The notes under the pieces are model-generated. The model was not told where the DNA came from. It worked only from the letters and a program-made list of their open reading frames with translations, and ran no database searches. Source: Symbiodinium natans (Eukaryota > Sar > Dinophyceae > Suessiales > Symbiodiniaceae). Taken from it: a stretch of DNA of 64,000 nucleotides. The position numbers and the translations under genes are program-made. Below, piece by piece: positions 1-11,341 of this stretch; position 1 is the first letter of the stretch, and every line of letters begins with the position of its first letter. The stretch is taken from the NCBI GenBank assembly GCA_905221605.1, contig CAJNDS010001224.1, positions 374,001 through 438,000 on the forward strand, in the 5' to 3' direction.

Positions 1-770
1 GGTTTACGGGGGTTTAGGCCTAAACCGTACACCCTAAACCCCAAACCCTAAAAGCGGAGCCAGGCGCAGCTTCCACTCTCTTTTTGTTATGAGGTAGGTA
101 GCATGGGGAACCCCAAGACTCCAATACTCCTTCATGTTAGGAATATTCCTTAAACTATATAGGGTTTAAGGTTTAGGGTTTAGGGCTTAGGGTTTAGGGT
201 TGAGGGGGTACTACTGAGCATCCTAGCAATAAGGGCTCCCCTAGTATAACCGCAGAAGGGATGAAGGGATCTTGCACCCAAGCCTTCATACTTACAACCC
301 ATCTTAAGGCCCTTAGACCTCTACACTGAACAACCCTAAACCCTAAACCCTAAAACCCGAAACCCTAAAACCTGAACCCTAAACCCTAAACCCTGAACCC
401 TAAACCCTGAACCCTAAACCCTAAACCCTGAACCCTAAACCCTAAACCCTAAACCCTAAACCCATAAACCCCCTACGGCTGCATGGGTATGTAGGCGAGG
501 AACGCTTTGGTTCGAGAGGCGTCGCTTCACCCAGCCTACCGTGGCGGAGCTTCCCGGCTGCCTCGTGGACTTGGTAGGGTTTAGGGTTTAGGGTTTAGGG
601 TTTAGGGTTTAGGGTTTAGGGTTTAGATGGGGTTTAGGGCTTTCTTGGAGGTTCATGGGTGCAGTTGTAAGTAAGGTTATAACTAACCTACTTTAAGGAG
701 GGCTATAACTAGGTAGGAGCGCCTGTAGCGCGACGTGTGTTTGTTGGCATGGCCAGAATGTGGAATGTGC
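1..770. repeat. Region of TTTAGGG/CCCTAAA interstitial arrays, no gene seen
   Basis: Arrays of the heptamer occur in both orientations: CCCTAAA-type at about 332-472 with CCCTGAA variants, and TTTAGGG-type at about 576-626. Between them are short unique segments. At about 645-715 there is part of a dispersed palindromic family (GGAGGTTCATGGGT followed by TATAACTA motifs). No reading frame looks coding. Opposite orientations within 250 bp rule out a simple chromosome end here. Confidence 0.8.
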
Positions 771-779
771 TGAAACCCA

Positions 780-1355
780 GGCAAAACGCACATGTCTGCT
801 TAAGAATTGCTATGTTGCAGGGGCCGAAAGTGTGTAACAGTGTCTATTTTCGAGCGACCATGACGTTCCCGCCTAGGCAAAAAGCACATTTTGCCGCGGA
901 CCGTCTGAGAAACTTTGTTCAGCTGCACTTGTTGGCAGCTTGGCACAGCTTGGAGAGAGCTCTGAACACATCTGAGTGCATTCGTCGGAACTGAAACTGT
1001 CTTATGTACTTCCAGATGCGATCTGCATACTATCTGCATTATGTCAAGGCAAGCATCCCCAAGGGGATGCATAACAAAAAGAGCGACGGATGCCATCGCG
1101 AAGCGAATGCAGATCGCATCTGGAAGTACATAAGACAGTTTCAGTTCCGACGAATGCACTCAGATGTGTTCAGAGCTCTCTCCAAGCTGTGCCAAGCTGC
1201 CAACAAGTGCAGCTGAACAAAGTTTCTCAGACCGTCCGCGGCAAAATGTGCTTTTTGCCTAGGCGGGAACGTCATGGTCGCTCGAAAATAGACACTGTTA
1301 CACACTTTCGGCCCCTGCAACATAGCAATTCTTAAGCAGACATGTGCGTTTTGCC
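780..1355. repeat. 576-bp near-perfect palindrome (249-bp arms, 78-bp spacer)
   Basis: The arm at 780-1028 is the reverse complement of 1107-1355, with one mismatch found by eye (near 905/1230). The spacer 1029-1106 holds a small hairpin (GCATCCCC AA GGGGATGC). The small ORFs on both strands here mirror one another and are artefacts of the inverted duplication. The right arm ends flush against a CCCTAAA array beginning at 1355. The left arm follows a unique sequence. It could be a fold-back element or an inverted duplication formed during break repair. Confidence 0.9.
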
Positions 1356-4260
1356 CTAAACCCTAAACCCTAAACCCTAAACCCTAAACCCCAAACCCTA
1401 AACCCTGGTTCCAGCCAGGCTGAGCCAAGGTGGCGGCTTCAGCTGGCTTAACGGCATTTAGGGTTCAGGCGAAACCAAAGCCCCAAACCGTGCACCCGAA
1501 ACCTAGAACATGAACCCCTGTGCTCTCGAAAAGCACGTAACCCCCCCCCCCCCCCCAACCCAACCCAAGAATCAACCAGAATCGCCAAAACGAATGGAAC
1601 GCGCCCGTCGCGTAAGGGGCGCTCCCACCTATAACTACCCTAGGTTAGAGGTAGAAATACCTCATTAATCTGAGGAAAATGCCTTCAACTTTATAAGGTT
1701 AGGGCTTAAGGCTATGGATAGGGCCCTTATTCTGGCTTAATCTAGCTTGCTTCATGAAGGGGTATTGGGCTCTGTATTGGGCTCTTTGGGACTGTTTGTT
1801 TTTGATTGGATTTGCTGCGAAAAAGGCTTTGGGTTGAGGCTATTGATGTACGGACTACCAATCCCTAAGACTGGGGAGGTGTTGGGGAGCCCTTCATGGG
1901 ATCCCAGGTATGTAGGGTTAGGGTTTAGGGTTAAGGGTTAAGGGTTAAGGGTTAAGGGTTTAGGGTTTAGGGTTTAGGGTTGAGGGTTTAGGGTTTAGGG
2001 CCGGTTTAGGGTGTAGGTTTTCCTAAGTTCTACAGCAAATGGTCGTACAGGCACCCTTGCGAAGGTGGTGCCTGTTGCCCTTCAGGAGCAAAAACAGACT
2101 CCTACATACTGCTACCTTCCCATAAGCAAGACATTGAAAACCAAAGTCGAGCCCTAAACCCTAAACCCTAAACCCTAAACCCACGCCCTTTTCTTTAACA
2201 GCAGGCATTTAGGATCCTCGCCCTAAACCCTCAACTCTAAGTTCTATGCTTCGCAAAGAAGCCAACAGACCCTAACACTCAGGGTTTAGGGTTTAGGGTT
2301 TAGGGTTTTGGTAGCCCAGCAACCATCACATCATGTCATAACTTTTTGGGGTGGTAGCTTTTGCAAGGGAATCCAGAACCCCAAACGAGCAAAAGGGTGG
2401 GCACAGGGGTTAGGGCTTAGGGCTACTAAGAACTAAGAACACCTCTCAGGGCTTGGCTCGATTGTGGTGCGGATGGCGTTTTGGATCTCAGACTCCGTTC
2501 GCGCCTCAGCATGGGATAGACCTTGCCTTGTCTGGGTCAGCGACTTTTATGCCACCCACACTGCTGGTTAGGGTTTACAGGACGGTGGGTTGATATAAAC
2601 CGAGTTTATTTTTCAAGAGGACGATTGATTACTCGGCGGACTGGGTTTCTTGCGCTTCAAGGAACAGGGGTGAGGGAGGTTCAGGGATGTTGTGGACTCT
2701 GTCCCTAAACCCTATAAACCCCGGAAACCCCATAAACCCTAGAAACCCTATAAACCCTTTAAACCCTGTAAATCCTATAAACGCTATGAACCCTATAACG
2801 AAGCCCCTCAATCTTGCTGTCGGGGATTTTAGCGTTTAGGGTTAGAAGGCGGCAAAAACATGATTGCAACAATGCCCCCTTCCTTCATGCCCTGTTTAGC
2901 AGTAGCAAGTAACACTCTTCGACAAAATCCTGTCCAAACTTTTGGTGAACCACCTGCTTGTCATCCGAGACTTCTGAACGGTTCCAGGGAGTTGGCTTCA
3001 AACTGGCACAGCTAGGCAAACCAGGTGCGTTCAGAGGGAGCTGGTTCTCCCATTCCCTTCCCGCAACATTAAGGTACGTGTATGCGAAAAGCCAGACTGG
3101 AAAACCAATTGATTAAAGCATCAGCTGTCTCACTTATATTGATCGCGTTGACTCCAAGTCCGTGTCAACCATAAACCCAACAACCTAAACCCTAAACCCT
3201 AAACCCTAGAGACCCTAATAGTAGGATTCCCTGTGAATAAGGACCCCAATAAGGTACCCCTAACTTCGGAGTCCCCATATGGTCCGAGTTCGGGCTGAGC
3301 AAGAGACTGTCGATTGAAGGGATGTGTCTAGGCCGGTCGTGGCACTGACCTCAGATTCGTGGCTCAGAAACGTCCGAAGGCTTCGCAAGAAGGGTCTAGG
3401 GTTTGGGGTTTAGGGTTTAGGGTTTGAAAGGCCAAACCCAAAACCCCAACAACCCTAACACCCAAAAGCCTAAACCTTGAAACCCTAAATCCCTAAACCC
3501 TAGAGCCCCAAACCCCAAACCCATCAGTGAGCTTACGGGACGCGGATATGTCGACGTGGCCCAACCCTAAAACCCTAAAACCCTAAAACCCGAAAACCCT
3601 AAACCCTCCCTAAAACCCACATGGGCATGCAGAGAGCGAGCCTTGATTCATCCTACTTGGAGGCTTAGGGGTGGCTACAAGAAGGGGTTAGGGTTAGGCT
3701 TCAGGGTTTTAGGGTTTAGGGGTAGATTCAAGTAGGGCTATATGAGTACTCTGCACATGAGTAAGAGTTACCATGATTCTCACCCTACTTATAGCTACCC
3801 ACGAACCTCCCAGTGATCGTTATAGTCCTACCACGCACATTGCTCCCTCCACTTCGTGATGAAACGCAGCCCCAAAAGCACGCGAAGCCCGAGCATTAAG
3901 GGCAACAAGGATGGACCCGTAGAAGGGACCCCCCTAAACCCGAAACCCTAAACCCTGATTCCCCTATATAACGCCTCTTTTTACCTTCTATAGTCCTTAT
4001 ATACCTACGTAGCTCCTACATGACCCCTAAGCCTAAGGTCCCTTACAAGGGTCCCTCCTTTAGTCCCTTGAGTGCAGGTGACCCAGGAACCGCTTGTGAA
4101 GCCTATATGGTTACCCTAAACCCTAAACCCTAAACCTTCGGCACCACGAATACCCCTCCGTCAGGTTACAGGGTCCAGGCCGCACAGCACTTTAAGAGTT
4201 CCAAAACGATGCCAGAAGCTCCGACCCTAAACCCTAAACCCTAAACCCTAAACCCTAAAC
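1356..4260. repeat. Array-rich region with degenerate palindromic elements, no gene supported
   Basis: TTTAGGG/CCCTAAA blocks occur at about 1356-1406, 1914-2000, 2152-2181, 2281-2307, 3185-3208, 3552-3607 and 4110-4134. A degenerate member of the TAGCCCAGTA family is at 2307-2400. A member of the GGAGG..CATGGGT family spans 3654-3810 and contains a telomeric block at 3687-3722. A segment at 3285-3393 is repeated in diverged form at 4709-4828 (shared GGGCTGAGC and GCTGACCTCAGA-like motifs). A C-run lies at 1540-1556. No coding exon is supported. Confidence 0.6.
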
Positions 4261-4273
4261 CCTAAACCCTAAA
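4208..4273. repeat. CCCTAAA array upstream of candidate exon
   Basis: About nine perfect CCCTAAA units, directly followed by the candidate exon. A TTTAGGG block of opposite orientation begins at 4371 on the other side of that exon. Confidence 0.9.
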
Positions 4274-4274
4274 G

Positions 4275-4370
4275 AACAATTCAAGCTGGTCACCCCCGGC
4301 TTCAGAGACGGCAACGGTGGGGCGCCGGGAGACGCCTGGGCAGCAACGACTCACGAGATGTACCCTTTGG
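4275..4370 (+). CDS. Candidate exon with FKxVTxGxRDGN motif (gene unknown)
   Basis: An open plus-strand segment reads QFKLVTPGFRDGNGGAPG and continues DAWAATTHEMYPL. It follows an AG (CCCTAAAG, 4273-4274) and ends where a TTTAGGG array starts, so the first possible donor is GTTTAGGG at 4371. A related peptide is read at 5914-5995, also on the plus strand, sharing FK-VT-G-RDGN. The shared peptide pattern despite DNA divergence suggests two paralogous exons of one gene or two neighbouring genes. The protein family is not recognised. Confidence 0.4.
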
Positions 4371-5519
4371 GTTTAGGGTTTAGGGATTAGGGTTTAGGGT
4401 TCAGGGTTTGGGGTTTGGATCCACAAAGCTCAAAACCCAGAGAGCCCAAAAACACGCCCTAACAAAGGAATAACAATACCGGTCTTCGGTCTTTTGAACA
4501 AATTTAGAGATCCCTGTCTGGTTCAGGGTGCATCCCTTACTGCTGGGGTTATTGGGTTCTCTGGGAACAGCGCCCCGAACCCAGCATGTCCAGCAGTTCC
4601 ACAACAGATGCCCTTAAAGCTCTAAGCCAGTACACTACGGGGTATGCGGGGTTTAGGGTTTAGGGAATTGCTGCGTGTAAACCCTAAGCCCTAAACCTTT
4701 TTCATACCCCGAGTTTGGGCTGAGCGAGAGACTGTAGGCTGCTGCACTTGAAAGGAAACGTCCATGCCGGTCGCCGCGCTGACCTCAGACTTCGTGGCTC
4801 AGCACTCCCGATCGCTTCGCAAGAAAGTCGTACTGCGAGACTATAAGAAGATGATCAAAAAGCCGGCTTGCAGGGAAATTTTTGGTTTTCGGGATAGACA
4901 GCAGAATCGAAGCGCCGGTTGCAACCATCGGTGGTTTTGCGGGGACGCTGACATGTCAAGCTTCCCCAAGCCTAGCTTGGAGATAAGTGAAGAGCCGAAA
5001 GCCTTGATGCATTTCTCCCTCCCTGGGTAGGCCAGGAGCCACGTTGCAATAAGGGTGCCCCTTTCGGGGTTGGTTAAGTACTTGATTTAGGGTTTATGGG
5101 TAAGGGCTTAGGGTTTATTTTCAGGGTGTACGAGCTGCATTTTGTTCGCTCCATTGACTAGAGTGGTCCAACCAGCTTGTTCCCACGATGGGAGCCCAGA
5201 AACCCAATGGACCCAATAGTAGATTCAGTAGACCCTAATTATGGAACAACATACCTGTCTTTCCTAGGGGTTTTTAAGAACCCCTATCTGCATTTCGGTG
5301 CATCCAAAGACTTGAGCCACTGCAGAGCCCAGTCTTGCGTTTAGGGTGTAGGGAAGACTGCACCCTTCTCTTCGCGATGAGCAGACCCAAGCCCGAAAGA
5401 ACTTGAAAGCCCGAGCCAGTGATCCGCTTGATGCGCATCCCCGACCCCCCGAGGCTCTGAAACCCTAAGCGACTCCTTTGTGAGGCCTTTGCGTGTAGTA
5501 GTGCCCTGCCTGCATACTA

Positions 5520-5672
5520 CCCACCCCCCACCCCACCCCCCACCCCCCCCACCCCCCCCCCCCACCCCGCACTCCCCACCCCCCCACCCCCCCCCCCCCA
5601 GCAAGATAACAGAATCCCTATACTACCCTTGAAGAATATCTTACTCTTTTTTTTTTTTTGGGGGGGGGGGAC
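5520..5672. repeat. C-rich tract with CACCCCCC units followed by a T-run/G-run junction
   Basis: From 5520 to 5600 the plus strand is almost all C with scattered A, so the minus strand could form G-quadruplexes. At 5648-5671 a run of T passes directly into a run of G. The glycine-rich ORF over this tract is a composition artefact. Confidence 0.85.
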
Positions 5673-5913
5673 ATGTTGGTCGCTTCAGAGGCCAATATAC
5701 CACGAAAGGGATATGCCGTACACTGTATACAGAGAGGTTTTTTCCCGGAAGTTATAAGATTGGGTTGCAAGTATAACTGAGGTCATAGACGCATCGCATG
5801 TGTGATAAACCTCGTGTTTGTTGACTACGGGGAATCGGAGTAAGGCCGGACAGACCTTCTCAAACCCGAAATCCTTTCTGAGGCTCCCCTAAACCCTAAA
5901 CCCTAAACCCTAG

Positions 5914-5995
5914 GCCCTCATTCAAGCAGGTCACAGCAGGGTACAGAGATGGCAACTGCACCGGGTTGTCCTGCGACGCCTGCGCCTCGATGATT
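5914..5995 (+). CDS. Candidate exon, cysteine-containing paralogue of the 4.3-kb exon
   Basis: After a CCCTAG acceptor (AG at 5912-5913) the plus strand reads SFKQVTAGYRDGNCTGLSCD and then ACASMI, ending at a GT (5996-5997). It shares FK-VT-G-RDGN with the peptide at 4275-4370. Cysteines are spaced as in secreted or extracellular domains, but no family is assigned. It lies between a CCCTAAA block (5889-5912) and the CCCTCGA/CCCTAAA array at 6013-6129. Confidence 0.4.
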
Positions 5996-6012
5996 GTCAA
6001 GCCCATCTGCTA

Positions 6013-6129
6013 AACCCTCGACCCTCGACCCTCGACCCTCGACCCTCGACCCTCGACCCTCGACCCTAAACCCTAAACCCTAAACCCTAAACCCTAAACC
6101 CTAAACCCTAAACCCTAAACCCTAAACCC
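6013..6129. repeat. Array of variant CCCTCGA units passing into CCCTAAA units
   Basis: Seven consecutive CCCTCGA units (6013-6062) are followed by about nine CCCTAAA units. A homogeneous block of a variant heptamer points to local slippage or unequal exchange rather than copying by telomerase from a TTTAGGG template. Confidence 0.9.
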
Positions 6130-6930
6130 TACCCTCATTGTAGTGTGTCTCCTGCGGTGCGCTTTCCCCCGGTCCGAGACAACGACATGGGTCCGAATAC
6201 TTGATAGCACACTGTGGCGCACTGTATGTATCCACAACACGCTCTCTCTCTCTTCCTTCCTTCCTTCCACAGCCGAAGATCCCCCCTTGCGGGGAAGGAC
6301 CGCCCCAAGGGGCCAGCAAATACAGAGTCTGTTGGTGTGATAGGTTTGGAAGGTGGTGGGTGGTATCACGAAGCAACAGCTAACACCACGTAGCGCCAAC
6401 CACGGTACCATGTAGAACAAGTGTGTGTTCCCCACCAGCTGCCGAAAACGTCCCTTTAGGACAAAACATGAGGAAGGCAAGCGTGCACTGTGATGTTTGG
6501 AGCCAATGGTATATGCCCCCGCCCCGAATTGAGACCTTCCTCTCAGGTATACTCCCCACAATCAGGGTGGAGTAGGTGTGGTTCCCTCCCCACAGTTTTG
6601 GTGGGTTGGGGCTGTAGACAGAATACGAGGTTTGAAGATTGTCCCTCCCTTCCCCAACAACCGAAATCCCCCAAATCAACCGAACAACACCCAGGGACCC
6701 ACGAGGGGAAGGGAGGGGAAGAAGCGATTTCCCTAGGGCGGCTGATTGTGCAGTACGGTGAGGCTTCGCTCACTTGGATTAATTGGTTGGCTACGGTCTC
6801 CCCTTATGTCCCGAAAACATCCCCCTTAAGGTTGTTACACAGCTGGTTTCCCTCTCTCCCTATTTGGCTCGCTTGTGTCCCCGATTCAGGTCTCAGTGGA
6901 TGGGAATGTCGTGGTCGAGGTAGTAGAGGG

Positions 6931-8312
6931 TCACTTCGTTGTTCGATTTGCCAGGCGCTTGATTTGGTCTTCTAGATTTTCACTGCTCCTTGAGGTGTCT
7001 CCCCCAGCTCTGTCCAATCTTCTCTTCCTTGGTAGGGGTGGTCTGTCGTGGTGTTGGGACTCTTCCCTCCGAGCCGATGGTCTTTCACATGGCTCTCCAT
7101 ACACCGTGTGTGGTCGCCTTGTGGTCGTGGGTGATCTCCGCGTTGTTGTAGTCGACCGACTTTCTCCCTCATACTTGCCCCTATACTGTTTGGCCCTGGA
7201 AGCCGATGGTGTTTCACATGGTCTTCCTGGCTTTCCCCATGTGGGCGGTTTTTGCGGTGTTGGGTGAGCTCCTGCTGGGTAGTCTCGGTTTGTTCCCCGG
7301 CCGTGCTCACATGCGGATGACTGAGCTTGGCATCGAGCTTGTCGTTGTAGTGATTCCCATGTCGTTGGCGATGAGACAATACTTTGCAACGGGGATGCCT
7401 GCAATCTCCACCAAGGTTTTCTGGGGGATGTTGGGGTTCGGCTGGTCTTAGTCGTCCTGTTGTGGCGCCCCCCGAGTTTTCGGTCTCGGCCTTGGTGACG
7501 TCTTCCGGGTCAACTGCCACCTCCTCATATTCGTCTTCATCCCTCCTCGGCTTTTGTGGTTCATCTCGTCGATGTTCGCGTGTGTCTTCTCCCCTTGGTT
7601 TGTTCGCCTTTTGTTCTCCATGTGGCCTCTCCCTTCTCTGACTGGACTGTCTGGTGCGGTAACCTCCTCGGCGTTCTTCTTGTCCTGGTGGGGTTGGCTT
7701 TTCCTTAGAGGCCGATGGTGTTTCACATGGCCTTTTGGTGTGCTCCCTCAGGGTGTCGTCCACTAAGTCGCCTGTTCCCTTGGTGTCATCTTTCTTGGAG
7801 GCCGATGGTGTTGCACATGGCCTTGCGTCATGCTCCCCCAGGATGTCGTCCTCGAAATGGCCTGCTCCCTTGGTCTCTGTCGCTCTTGTGTTCTTCTCGT
7901 CCTCCTCGTTCCATGGTTTTCCTGAGCGGTCGCGGGTTGTGGTAGCCGATGGTGTCTCACATGGCCCCACGGTTGTGTCTTCCCTATCGGTGTTGTCCCC
8001 CCAGTCTGCTCCTTCATCATTGGGGTCTGCTCCCCCTTCGCCCTGTTCATACTCGCCCCCGACGTTGTGGTGCGTTGGAGGTTCTTGACTGTTGACGGGG
8101 GAAATGACATTGATACTTGCTTGGAACCACTGGGTAATTTCATCTGCACTCCCTTGCCGAAGTCTCCCTCTGATGTCCTCTGCTTGGTGTGGCGTGTAGT
8201 TCTCGGCCACCCACTCGATGACTTTCCTCATGTGGTGCAGGGCGGTCTCCACCAGGGCTTCCCCGGTCGTAGTCGGCAGTGCAGCGGTAGCGGTGGCATC
8301 ATGGTGCTCCAA
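6931..8312 (-). pseudogene. Probable retrogene or pseudogene: charged, low-complexity protein with PCETPSA repeats
   Basis: A long minus-strand frame (8312 to 6972) encodes a hydrophilic protein. The first in-frame ATG is at 8231; upstream the frame stays open with no ATG. About 70 N-terminal residues are helix-like (HHMRKVIEWVAENYTPHQAE). The rest is rich in E, D, R, K, T and P. The motif PCETPSA occurs three times in this frame (DNA copies near 7948, 7800 and 7710). Two more copies (near 7202 and 7074) keep the peptide in another frame, which ends at 6931 with a helical tail (SSENLEDQIKRLANRTTK). A frameshift or short intron therefore lies between about 7405 and 7700. A relic spliced leader on the same strand at 8665-8684, and the lack of arrays from 6.13 to 8.9 kb, suggest reinsertion of a processed mRNA. 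The function is unknown. Confidence 0.45.
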
Positions 8313-8664
8313 AGCGGAGAGGCGGGGTTATAGCTGAATGTGACGTGGTAGGGCAAAGTGATGTGGTGGGGTAGGGTATGCCGAAAGTGACGAGCCCTGG
8401 AGGGATGTTGCATACGCATGCGGGTCTAAAACAGCGTACCGAAATCGATGCGCCTGTCTGTTCCCCCACTTCAGCTCCTTGTTAAGGTGTCCCCGTAAAG
8501 CAATGGAAGTGACCAAGGCAAGTCGAAGACAAGTTGAAGAACATGTGCCCCCCGAACGAAGCCCAAAACTTAGAGGTGTAGGGGCGGAGCGAAGTGGCTT
8601 CACAGTTTGAGCCTGCGGCGCGGCTGACTCAAGCCTGATTGGGGGGGCGGGTTCCCCTCACAGA

Positions 8665-8682
8665 CTTGAGCCAAAATGGCTA

Positions 8683-8684
<2 letters not shown>
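8665..8684 (-). other. Relic dinoflagellate spliced leader
   Basis: The minus strand reads CGTAGCCATTTTGGCTCAAG, matching the 3' 20 nt of the conserved 22-nt dinoflagellate spliced leader. In dinoflagellates the leader is added to mRNAs by trans-splicing, and genomic copies next to genes mark reinserted cDNAs. It lies about 350 nt upstream of the minus-strand charged-protein frame. It is not a spliced-leader RNA gene, because the sequence after the AAG is TCTGTGAGG, not a GT donor. Confidence 0.85.
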
Positions 8685-8730
<46 letters not shown>

Positions 8731-8732
8731 AT
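8684..8732. repeat. CT microsatellite abutting the relic spliced leader
   Basis: About 20 CT dinucleotides with one GT interruption follow directly after the relic leader (plus-strand view). Confidence 0.95.
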
Positions 8733-8837
8733 ATGGTGATTTCTCAAAATTATGGTCCCTTTGGGGGTCCTTCTTCTAAGGCGGCCCTTCTTATTTGGGG
8801 TACCCAAAAAGGGAGCATAACTTGGAGAAATGACCAT
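8733..8837. mobile_element. 105-bp palindromic (MITE- or introner-like) element
   Basis: The left end ATGGTGATTTCTCAAAATTA pairs with a right end closing in TGGAGAAATGACCAT. The loop has GGGGTACCCAAAAAG-like sequence. A diverged relative starts at about 35090 (GAGTTCTCAAAATTCTGGTCC). There is no coding capacity. Confidence 0.7.
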
Positions 8838-11341
8838 AAGCAAAAACTTGCCCCCTGAGTTGCCTTAGTAAGAATCCTTAGACTGGGGTTGGCTGCATTT
8901 CTATAGGTTGCACATAGGGTTCTGGGTTCCTTGGGGCTTAGGGTTTAGGGTTTATATAGGGATTAGGGTTTAGGGTTTAGGGTTTACCAAAAAAACCTAG
9001 GGGTTGTATAGGGATTCCGGGCCATGGGCGTGAGAATATGTTCAGATTAACCCTGGCATGAAGGGATAGGGGTAGCCCTCCCCTTCGGTATGGCCCAAAG
9101 CTTATGGTTTAGGGTTAGGGTTTAGGGTTTAGGGTTTAGGGTTTAGGGTTTAGGGTTTAGGGTTTAGGGTTTAGGGTTTAGGGTTTAGGGTTTAGGGTTT
9201 AGGGTTTAGGGTTTGGAAAACTTCTATATACCCCTTACATGCCCTAAGTGCAATCTCTTGAAAGCCCTAGGAGCGTTTGGACAGCCGCCATCGAGGGGCA
9301 ACACCTGGTTGCAGACGGGGTTCCCTTCAAACAGCCCAGTACACTTCACAACGCAACATTCCTGAATTTTAGGGTTACGGTTTAGGGACTTAGTATAGGG
9401 TGTTTCCGGGTTCATGAGGGAATTTACTACAGGGATCCTAACATCATATGAGCTAGAAAAATGCTTTCAAATCAAGTTGTGGCTGTTTCCTCTGGGTCTT
9501 TGTAAGCCCTAACCCTAAACCCTGAAACATAGGGGCCTTAGCCCAGCCACCTGGTCTGTGGAATGGGTTTGTTTCAGGATGGCCAGGAACCTCTAAACTC
9601 TATGTGTAGGGTTTGAAGGGTTTAGGGTTTAGAGTTTAGCGGGTTTAGGGTTTTGGGTTGAGGGTTTCGGGGGTTCCGGGGGTTTAGGGGGTTTAGGGTT
9701 TGGGGTTTACGGTTCAAGGGCCACTCCACTTGCCTGCCCGCGAAGCCACTGAGGTCCTACACACCCCCATTGTTTGCCTTTCAGCCTGCGAGGCGTACGC
9801 ACATACCCTAAACCCTAAACCCTAAACCCTAAACCCTAAACCCTAAACCCTAAACCCTGAACCCTGAACCCTGAACCCTGAACCCTAAGCTTACTTTCTG
9901 GCTCCACGTCGTCTACGGCTCAGCTTCCGAAAGTGCGAGCCTACCGTGGTTTTACCTGTTTAGGGTTTAGGGTTTAGGCAAACTCTATGTTTAGGCTCTG
10001 AGGGTTTAGGTTTTACCTGCTTAGGCTTCATACGGGCTCAGAGTTTACTAGACCCAGCAGTCGGAATAAAAGGGTGGACGCTTATAAGGGAGCACGAACC
10101 CTAAAAAAAGGAAGAAGGGCCTACGATGGGTTCTGGTTTAAGGGTTTGGCGTTTAAGGGTTTGCGGGCTCAAGGTTTTGGGGTGTTAGGGTTCAAGGGTT
10201 AAGGTGCAGGGCTATGAGCCCTGTTCCGATCGGGTCTTCCACGCGACTGCATATACAGGGAGTTGGTTTTGAGTAGACTCCTCCAGAGTTCCCTTGCTAG
10301 ATAACTCCTATAAAACTTATGTCTTTACAGTCCCTCTTGAAACTTGTGCATAAGAACCGCCCTGTCCGCCCCACAGAAACCTAACAAGAGCGCTTCGTGT
10401 TGGAATCTCGCCTGATACTGAGCTGAAGAGACGCTGCACACTTTCAGGTGGTCCGAGGCTTCGAGGGTAGCACTATCCCATTTTCCCAAGTACCTCGATG
10501 GAAATTCTGGGAGGTTTACAAACAAGGGAGGAGGAAGAATGACATGAAACACTGGACCCTAAACCCTGAACCCAAAACCCTAAACCCTAGACCCTAAACC
10601 CTAAACCCTAAACCCTAAACCCTAGACCCTAAACCCCGCGCAGTATCGGCCCTGGGTGCCCCGGCGACGGGCGTCCGCAACGCCGCAGCCGGGAGTGGAG
10701 TGAGAGAGGTATCCTGGGCTACAAGACACCTGGATACCTCTCTGGAGCCCTCTATTCTTCGGGTTCAGGGTTCAGGGTTTTTTGGCACCCGACTAGCCAC
10801 AGCACATTGGGGTTGCTAAGTTGGTCTCGGAGAACTCGAAAAGGTTCAGGGTTTAGGGTTTAGGGTTTAGGGTAGGTACATGGGTCCCTTAAGATGGTCC
10901 CTTACCTTCTTTAAAGGGTTCGGATGTATGGGCCCTGTGGGGTATATAAGCGCTCCTCGTTTAAGGGCCTGCGTAAGTACCCGAAGATCTACGAAAGACC
11001 CTACGCGGTTCCGGTCTCGTTTGTTTTCTAGTGATTTCTGGGTGACGGCACTCCTCAGCGAACTGGAGGGGACGGCAGGAGGAAACGAAACACACATATA
11101 AAAGAAACATGTTTTGCTTCGAACATCCCCACCCTAAAGATTTGGAATACTCTAGGGTTGGGCACTCCAAGCTATAGGCAGGGTCATAAGTATGGCATAA
11201 CTGCAACTATACGTATAACTTTATCTCGTGTCCTTGTATATAACCCTACTAGAACCCTACTGGAGCCTCCATGTAATCACCCCAACGCCTGAACCACCGG
11301 CTCGAATCTGTCTTTGAACAGACCCAATAAGGATACTAAAC

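Noticed and set aside
1-640. Chromosome end (true telomere)
   Set aside because: Arrays here are short, in both orientations and interrupted by unique sequence, as in the rest of the window.
737-1335. Several 60-119 aa ORFs on both strands
   Set aside because: They mirror one another because the region is a palindrome; no coding features.
5341-5604. Glycine-rich 87-aa minus-strand ORF
   Set aside because: Caused by the C-rich tract at 5520-5600.
6115-6975. Overlapping ORFs of 148, 161 and 99 aa
   Set aside because: Mutually overlapping on both strands without recognisable motifs; possibly the 3' untranslated part of the retrogene insert.
8665-8684. A spliced-leader RNA gene
   Set aside because: The leader is not followed by a GT donor or an SL RNA-like hairpin region, so only the exon part is present, as in relics.
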